Below, in pieces: positions 62,312 through 64,000 of a stretch of 64,000 nucleotides of DNA. The first letter of the stretch is position 1. Every line of letters starts with the position of its first letter. Made by a program: the position numbers and the translations under genes. The stretch is taken from positions 1,736,001 to 1,800,000 of the forward strand of contig NZ_CP089301.1 in the NCBI RefSeq assembly GCF_021227995.1, read 5' to 3'. The notes beneath the pieces are model-generated. The model had not been told where the DNA came from. It did not search any database and worked only from the letters and a program-made list of their open reading frames with translations. The stretch comes from Novosphingobium kaempferiae (lineage in GTDB: Bacteria; Pseudomonadota; Alphaproteobacteria; Sphingomonadales; Sphingomonadaceae).

Positions 62312-63655
62312 ATGCCTTCAATCTGCCTGGTGATCGACGGCGGCTCCCCCTTCGCCGACACAACTTCGACTGTCCTCTCCCCCCTGTTCGACCGGGTTCT
62401 GCGCACCGGCGTCGGAATGCCGGACCTACCGGAACTCGCGCTGGACCTCGATGACGATGCGTCATGGAACAGGATGAGCGACGCGCTGTTGCGGCGCTAT
62501 GGCGCTCTTGATGCACTCGTGTTCTGCGCGCCGCCTGTCGATGTGCCCGGCGGTCAGGTGATTGCCCGCCAGTGGTTCGCCCTGCGCGAAATGCTGCGCC
62601 TTCTCCCGGAGGGTGAGCGCGGCGTGTTCCTGAGCCAGCATCTCGCCCCGGATGATGCCAGCCCGGCACGCGCAGCCGCCATCGAAGGACAGCGCATCGG
62701 CATGGGCGCGGCAGTGATCGACGGCATCGCGATGGGCCGCCGTCCACGCGCCAACCGGCTCGTGCTCGACGAGAAGGCTGCCCCGTCCGCCGTCGCAGAA
62801 ACCGTGCGCTTTCTGTGCGATGCTCGCTCCGCGTTCCTGTGCGGCGCGGAAGTAGCGCTCGATGCGACCCTCAGCGAGGGTGATTCCAGGCTGGATGGTC
62901 GGACCATCCTGATAACCGGCGCAACGTCTGGCCTCGGGCGCGCAGCGGCGGTTCTGGCGGGCAAACTCGGCGCTTTCGTGGCCATCGGGGGACGCAAGGC
63001 TCCGCTAGCAGAGGAAACGCTGGCCATGGTCCGTGAAGCCGGCGGCGACGGCATGGTGGTCCCGCTGGATGTCACCGACGCCTCGGCATGGGCACGGGGG
63101 ATCGAGAGCGTCGTCGCTGCGCGTGGGGCCCTGCACGGGCTCGTCAACAACGCCGGGGAATCGGTCAATCGACGGCTCGACCAGCTTACCGGCGACGATC
63201 TCGGCTTCCTGCTGGCAGTCAACTACACCGGCACCGTTCTCGGCATGGATGCCGCGTTGGGGGCGTTACGCGCATCGGGTGGCGGCTCGATCGTCAACGT
63301 CAGCTCTGTCGCGGGTATTCGCGGTGGTCCGGGAGCCGCCGCCTATTCCACTACCAAGGCGGCGGTCATCGGCGAGAGCCTGTCCCGGGCCCGCGCGCTT
63401 GCCGGAGATACCACCCGCATTCGCGTCAATGCCTTGCAGCCGGGCCTGATCTGGAGCGACAGCGTGGCGGATTCGCTCGGCGAGGCGGGAGCGCAGGCGT
63501 TCCGGGCCCGGATCGAGCCGCAGACCCCGCTGGGCCGCGTGACGACGCCGGAGGAGGTTGCCGAACCGCTCTGCTGGCTGCTCAGCGAGGCCGCCGCTCC
63601 GGTGACCGGCCAAGCGATCCACGTATCAGGCGGGCTCGAACTCAACTTCCCCTGA
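62312..63655 (+). CDS. Tandem short-chain dehydrogenase fusion, first domain degenerate
   Basis: 447 residues, nearly twice a classical SDR. The second half (about 195-447) is a complete SDR: TGATSGLG (202-209), NNAG (279-282), Ser332, Y345-x3-K349 and a C-terminal TGQAIHVSGG. The first half (1-190) mirrors an SDR in length and order (LDDDASWNRMSDALLRRYGALDALVFCAP; VRFLCDARSAFLCGAEVALDA) but lacks the glycine motif and the Y-x3-K pair. It probably arose by duplication and keeps a structural role. It starts four bases after the cupin gene. It should oxidise or reduce a hydroxyl/keto intermediate. Confidence 0.83.
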   Translation: MPSICLVIDGGSPFADTTSTVLSPLFDRVLRTGVGMPDLPELALDLDDDASWNRMSDALLRRYGALDALVFCAPPVDVPGGQVIARQWFALREMLRLLPEGERGVFLSQHLAPDDASPARAAAIEGQRIGMGAAVIDGIAMGRRPRANRLVLDEKAAPSAVAETVRFLCDARSAFLCGAEVALDATLSEGDSRLDGRTILITGATSGLGRAAAVLAGKLGAFVAIGGRKAPLAEETLAMVREAGGDGMVVPLDVTDASAWARGIESVVAARGALHGLVNNAGESVNRRLDQLTGDDLGFLLAVNYTGTVLGMDAALGALRASGGGSIVNVSSVAGIRGGPGAAAYSTTKAAVIGESLSRARALAGDTTRIRVNALQPGLIWSDSVADSLGEAGAQAFRARIEPQTPLGRVTTPEEVAEPLCWLLSEAAAPVTGQAIHVSGGLELNFP

Positions 63656-63680
63656 TCAGCCAAGGAATAAGGAGGTTTCC

Positions 63681-64000
63681 ATGACCGACTTCCGAACAGT
63701 TCGCGCCGACGACGTGCCGTGGCAGCCGATCGGCACGCACGGCCTCATGTGCAAGACGCTCGCCTTCGACGAGAGCACCGGCGGGATGCTCAACTACCTG
63801 AACATCCCGAAGGACTGGCGCGGCGGCGGTGTCGCGCATTTCCACGAGGCGTTCGAGGAGGTCTACATCCTCGAAGGCTCGGTGACGCTGGGTGCGGGGC
63901 GCTGGTTCGTCGAGGGCGACTATTTCTATCGTCCGGGCCGCGTCGTGCATGGTCATGCAGAGGAAGCCCGCGAGGGCTGTCGCGCGCTGGTTCGATCGAA
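63681..64000 (+). CDS. Cupin protein, cut by the window edge
   Basis: The frame opens at ATG 63681 after a perfect AAGGAGG ribosome site and runs to the edge (106 residues seen). One cupin fold is visible: VAHFHEAFEEVYILEGSVTLG and FYRPGRVVHGHAEEAREG, with H-x-H, Glu and a distal His for a metal. The N-terminal TVRADDVPWQPIGTHGLMCKTLAFDESTG resembles that of the cupin at 61555, so these are paralogues. Third cupin gene of this cluster; same operon as the SDR fusion (25-base gap). Confidence 0.8.
   Translation, partial: MTDFRTVRADDVPWQPIGTHGLMCKTLAFDESTGGMLNYLNIPKDWRGGGVAHFHEAFEEVYILEGSVTLGAGRWFVEGDYFYRPGRVVHGHAEEAREGCRALVRS

Overview
The window is GC-rich bacterial DNA with strong third-position GC bias, so many long antisense frames are only shadows. 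TonB-dependent receptors, a Weimberg/Dahms-type xylonate dehydratase close to the Caulobacter XylD family, a catBCA-ben operon, BenK/BenE transporters, Tat-exported flavoenzymes and dispersed palindromic repeats point to an alphaproteobacterium, most likely a sphingomonad (Novosphingobium/Sphingobium type). That placement is inference. I see no rRNA, tRNA, CRISPR array, phage or transposase; the window looks chromosomal and is packed with catabolic modules.

Layout. (1) 1-6291, minus strand: IclR regulator, exported amidohydrolase, MHS-type MFS transporter and M14 zinc carboxypeptidase (cut by the left edge), a probable peptide or amide utilisation operon. (2) 6660-13537, plus strand: tightly packed operon of an SPFH protein, two zinc-ribbon DUF4178 proteins, a tiny lipoprotein, a half-length DUF350 membrane protein, a membrane-fused spermidine synthase, a Tat-exported flavin oxidoreductase and a SpeD-type AdoMet decarboxylase: a polyamine/membrane-stress system without PspA. 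(3) 13521-21129, minus strand: one operon, catB-catC-catA-benA-benB-benD-ferredoxin-pcaD-ferredoxin reductase, converting benzoate to 3-oxoadipate, with a divergent BenM/CatM-type LysR gene, then benK, benE and an outer-membrane porin on the plus strand (21251-26398). Exact ATAC-N7-GTAT operators precede both the catB/catR divergent promoters and benK. (4) 26436-28914: exported M20 peptidase and a TauD/TfdA-like oxygenase. (5) 29018-38298: pentose/hemicellulose locus (TonB receptor; xylonate dehydratase, lactonase, aldose epimerase, GH5-like glycosidase, SGNH esterase).

(6) 38547-42591: Tat-exported amine oxidase, LysR regulator and acetyl/succinyl-CoA transferase. (7) 42774-50564: TetR regulator and an RND tripartite efflux operon preceded by a small unknown gene and a structured leader; two matching TetR-type palindromes link regulator and operon. 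(8) 50822-64000: a poorly characterised catabolic cluster around an IclR regulator. A minus-strand operon (ACMSD-type amidohydrolase, alpha/beta hydrolase whose nucleophile Ser is replaced by His, two CMD-family proteins, class A flavin monooxygenase, acetoacetate-decarboxylase-like protein) sits opposite a TonB receptor, MFS transporter, several cupins and a tandem SDR fusion. A recurring TTTGTATGCA-like motif lies in four of its intergenic regions, suggesting one regulon. This cluster is the best candidate for an undescribed pathway.
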